From Pseudomonas sp. ACM7 (lineage in GTDB: Bacteria > Pseudomonadota > Gammaproteobacteria > Pseudomonadales > Pseudomonadaceae), in assembly GCF_004136015.1 (NCBI RefSeq), contig NZ_CP024866.1:3901435-3965434 (forward strand): a stretch of 64,000 nt of DNA, read 5' to 3'. A model generated the notes under the pieces. It was not told the DNA's origin. It saw only the letters and a program-made list of their open reading frames with translations, and made no database searches. The translations under genes and the position numbers were made by a program. Below, piece after piece: positions 61,810-64,000 of the stretch (position 1 is its first letter; each line of letters begins with the position of its first letter).

Positions 61810-62832
61810 TTAGTGCGTGCGCGTCACTTTGCTCAAGTGCCGCGGCTGGTCCGGGTCCATGCCACGGGCGACCGCCAAACCGGCGGCCATGACGTAGAAA
61901 CTCTGGATCGCCAGAATCGGGTCGAGGGCCGGGTGTTCGGCGCGGCTCAGGGTGAGGTCGCGTTCGGCAATGTCATCCGGTGCGGCCAGCAATACGCGGG
62001 CACCGCGCTGGCGCATGTCGGCGGAGAGGCTCAGCAAACCGGCCTGCTCGGCACCGCGCGGGGCGAAGATCAGCAGTGGATAATTTTCGTCGATCAACGC
62101 CATCGGGCCGTGACGAACCTCGGCGCTGCTGAAGGCTTCGGCCTGGATCGCCGAGGTTTCCTTGAATTTCAACGCAGCTTCCTGGGCGATGGCGAAACCG
62201 GCGCCACGGCCAATTACCATCAGGCGCTGGCAATCACGCAGTGCATCGATGGCCAGGCTCCAGTCCTGTTTCGCCGCCTCGCGCAAACCTTCCAGCAGCG
62301 CGAGACCGGCCTCCAGCAATTGCGCGTCCTCTTTCCAGTGGGCGATCAAACGGGCGCTGGCGCTGAGGGTGGCGATAAAACTCTTGGTCGCGGCGACGCT
62401 GCTTTCGGTGCCAGCGCACAGCGGCAGGCTGAACTCACACGCGGCCTCCAGCGGCGAACTCTCGGCGTTGACCATCGAGATGCTCAGGGCGCCGCGCTTG
62501 CGCAGCAGACGCATGCTGTTCACCAGATCGGGACTTTGCCCGGACTGCGAGAAGGCGAACGCCACTTGGCCGCTGACCTTCAGTGGTGCTTGCAGCATGG
62601 TCACCACCGACATCGGCAACGACGCCACCGGGAAGCCCAACTGCTGCATGGTCAGGTAGGCAAAATAACTGGCGGCATGATCGGAGCTGCCGCGAGCGAC
62701 GGTCATCGCCACTTGCGGTGGCTGACGACGCAGGCGCCCGGCGATCTCGATCATCTGCGGGTCGAGTTGCTGCAATTGGGCTTGCACGGCCTCGAACGAG
62801 GACAGCGCCTCTTCAAGCATTTTTGAAGTCAA
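61810..62832 (-). CDS. SIS-domain glucosamine-6-phosphate deaminase (GlmS-like)
   Basis: The product is 340 residues with two SIS sugar-isomerase domains (VARGSSDHAASYFAYL, FAFSQSGQSPDLVNSMRLL; then VIGRGAGFAIAQEAALKFKETS). There is no glutaminase domain, so it is a deaminase rather than GlmS. It turns glucosamine-6-phosphate into fructose-6-phosphate and ammonia. The start is set at TTG 62832 because AGGAG lies 6 bp upstream; ATG at 62820 is the alternative. It overlaps nagA by 20 bp. Confidence 0.87.
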   Translation of the reverse strand: MTSKMLEEALSSFEAVQAQLQQLDPQMIEIAGRLRRQPPQVAMTVARGSSDHAASYFAYLTMQQLGFPVASLPMSVVTMLQAPLKVSGQVAFAFSQSGQSPDLVNSMRLLRKRGALSISMVNAESSPLEAACEFSLPLCAGTESSVAATKSFIATLSASARLIAHWKEDAQLLEAGLALLEGLREAAKQDWSLAIDALRDCQRLMVIGRGAGFAIAQEAALKFKETSAIQAEAFSSAEVRHGPMALIDENYPLLIFAPRGAEQAGLLSLSADMRQRGARVLLAAPDDIAERDLTLSRAEHPALDPILAIQSFYVMAAGLAVARGMDPDQPRHLSKVTRTH

Positions 62833-63919
62833 TGTCTTCTCCTTCGACCATGACGGCGGTCAGTGTGAGTGAGCGATCGAGCCGCACACAGTCGGCCCAG
62901 CTGCCGGGTTGCAGGCGCCCGCGTTCGGTGAGGCCGAGGTAGTCGGCGGGGAATTGCGAAAGACGTTGCGAGGCCTCGGCGATCGGCAAACCGATCTTCA
63001 CCAGATTGCGCAGGGCCTGATCCATGGTCAGCGTGCTGCCGGCCAGCGTGCCGTCGGGCAAGCGCACACCGCCCAGGCATTTCGTCACGGTGTGGCTGCC
63101 AAGCTTGTATTCACCGTCGGGCATGCCGGCGGCGGCGGTGGAGTCGGTAACGCAATACAGGCACGGGATTGAACGCAGGGCCACACGGATGGCGCCGGGG
63201 TGCACGTGCAGCAAGTCCGGAATCAACTCGGCGTATTTGGCGTGGGCCAGTGCCGCGCCGACGATGCCCGGCTCGCGGTGATGCAGCGGGCTCATGGCGT
63301 TGTAGAGGTGAGTGAAGCTGCTGGCGCCGGCGTTCAGCGCGGCAACGCCTTCCTCGTAACTGCCGAGGGTATGGCCGATTTGCATGCGTACGCCACGAGC
63401 GCTGAGGTTGCGGATCAAGGCGTCGTGGCCGGCGATTTCCGGGGCTATGGTGATCACCCGGATCGGCGCCAGTGCCAGGTACTCTTCGACTTCGGCCATC
63501 AACGCGGTGTGGGCGAAATTCGGTTGGGCGCCGAGTTTGCCGGGGTTGATGTACGGGCCTTCCAGGTGCACGCCGAGGACTCGGGCGCTGCCTTTCAAGC
63601 GTTGCTCGCAATACTCGCCGAGGGCGTTAAGCACGCTGGAAATTTCTGCAGGCGGCGCGGTCATGGTGGTCGCCAGCAGCGAGGTGGTGCCGAAACGCAC
63701 GTGAGTTCTAGTGATGGTTTCGAAAGCCTGCGCGCCTTCCATGATGTCTTTGCCGCCGCCGCCATGAACGTGCAGGTCGATGAAACCTGGCAGCAGGTAA
63801 GGCAGGTCGTTGTCGGCCGGATCGCACGGCTGGCCTTCGATCGACACGACCTTGCCGTGTTCGTGAATCAGCCGGCCGCGAACCCAGCCGTGGGCGGTGA
63901 GGATGTTGTCTTCGGACAT
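62813..63919 (-). CDS. nagA: N-acetylglucosamine-6-phosphate deacetylase
   Basis: The product is 368 residues. It has the metal-binding opening LPGFIDLHVHGGGGKD, GVHLEGPYINPGKLGAQP with the catalytic-metal Glu, HLYNAMSPLHHREPG and the catalytic Asp in YCVTDSTAAAGMPDG. It removes acetate from GlcNAc-6-phosphate. It starts the enzymatic part of the operon and overlaps the deaminase gene. Confidence 0.95.
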   Translation of the reverse strand: MSEDNILTAHGWVRGRLIHEHGKVVSIEGQPCDPADNDLPYLLPGFIDLHVHGGGGKDIMEGAQAFETITRTHVRFGTTSLLATTMTAPPAEISSVLNALGEYCEQRLKGSARVLGVHLEGPYINPGKLGAQPNFAHTALMAEVEEYLALAPIRVITIAPEIAGHDALIRNLSARGVRMQIGHTLGSYEEGVAALNAGASSFTHLYNAMSPLHHREPGIVGAALAHAKYAELIPDLLHVHPGAIRVALRSIPCLYCVTDSTAAAGMPDGEYKLGSHTVTKCLGGVRLPDGTLAGSTLTMDQALRNLVKIGLPIAEASQRLSQFPADYLGLTERGRLQPGSWADCVRLDRSLTLTAVMVEGEDIDFKNA

Positions 63920-63950
63920 GATTGGTTCTCTCGTTTAGCGGCGTGGCTGA

Positions 63951-64000
63951 TCAGCGGCGCAGCTCTGCAACAAAGTCGTAGTAGTCGTTGCGGCAATAGG
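63951..64000 (-). CDS. 3' end of a GntR-family nag regulator (cut by window edge)
   Basis: On the minus strand the last codons read YCRNDYYDFVAELRR and then TGA at 63951-63953. This matches the C-terminal strand of UTRA-domain GntR regulators. It lies 31 bp upstream of nagA, as the nagR/nagQ gene does in P. aeruginosa. Only the last 15 codons are in the window. Confidence 0.75.
   Translation of the reverse strand, partial: YCRNDYYDFVAELRR

Overview
The window is chromosomal DNA of a Pseudomonas, most likely of the P. fluorescens group. The support is the gene content and order (norR-hmp, dauBAR, rhlB, aapJQMP, valS-holC-pepA, lptFG, lepA-lepB-rnc-era-recO-pdxJ, mltF/purL, and a nag PTS operon as in P. 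aeruginosa), the high-GC codon use, and dense intergenic REP/REPIN palindromes with the core GTGGGAGCGGGCTTGCTCGC that are typical of this group. No rRNA, tRNA, CRISPR array, insertion sequence or prophage was seen. Most of the window is core genome. The accessory content is mqsRA, repeats and a few orphan genes.

Layout. 1-3.8 kb: a gene tail, a periplasmic-sensing diguanylate cyclase, an OprD-type porin and a small secreted protein. 4.1-10.4 kb: a minus-strand operon of RND adaptor, RND pump, response regulator and sensor kinase, preceded by two clean inverted repeats. 10.7-15 kb: a disordered small protein, an unusual lipoprotein joining a solute-binding domain to a RidA domain, a YkgJ-type cysteine-cluster protein, a small secreted protein, a GNAT acetyltransferase and a CheV. 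15.3-18.2 kb: norR diverging from hmp, with three NorR half-palindromes and a -24/-12 promoter between them. 18.2-21.2 kb: dauBAR for D-arginine to L-arginine conversion. 21.3-23.5 kb: rhlB and a carboxylesterase. 24-28.2 kb: the aapJQMP amino-acid ABC transporter. 28.2-29.1 kb: mqsRA toxin-antitoxin with a palindromic operator. 29.2-36.5 kb: a GntR-MFS pair, a SnoaL-like protein, a GIY-YIG protein, a GST, a glutaredoxin-like protein, yejK, an HU protein and rlmF. 36.7-44.7 kb: valS, holC, pepA and lptFG. 44.8-51.1 kb: lepA-lepB-rnc-era-recO-pdxJ. 51.2-57.2 kb: mltF, purL and a NIF3/YqfO-like protein. 57.4-64 kb: GlcNAc uptake and catabolism (nagE, EI-HPr-EIIA fusion, deaminase, nagA and the 3' end of a GntR regulator).

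How it works together. NorR senses NO and drives flavohemoglobin detoxification. DauA and DauB oxidise D-arginine to the keto acid and reductively aminate it to L-arginine, while AapJQMP brings in L-amino acids. LptF and LptG export LPS. The nag operon phosphorylates GlcNAc on entry, deacetylates it and deaminates it to fructose-6-phosphate.

No obviously new multi-gene system was found. The points most worth a second look are the lipoprotein SBP-RidA fusion, the His48-to-Leu change in DauA, the dauB operator over its own -10 box, a 161-bp hairpin element that supplies the recO stop codon, an atypical lepB-rnc junction with a 39-codon coupled ORF, and a set of seven REPINs that are all exactly 90 bp long.
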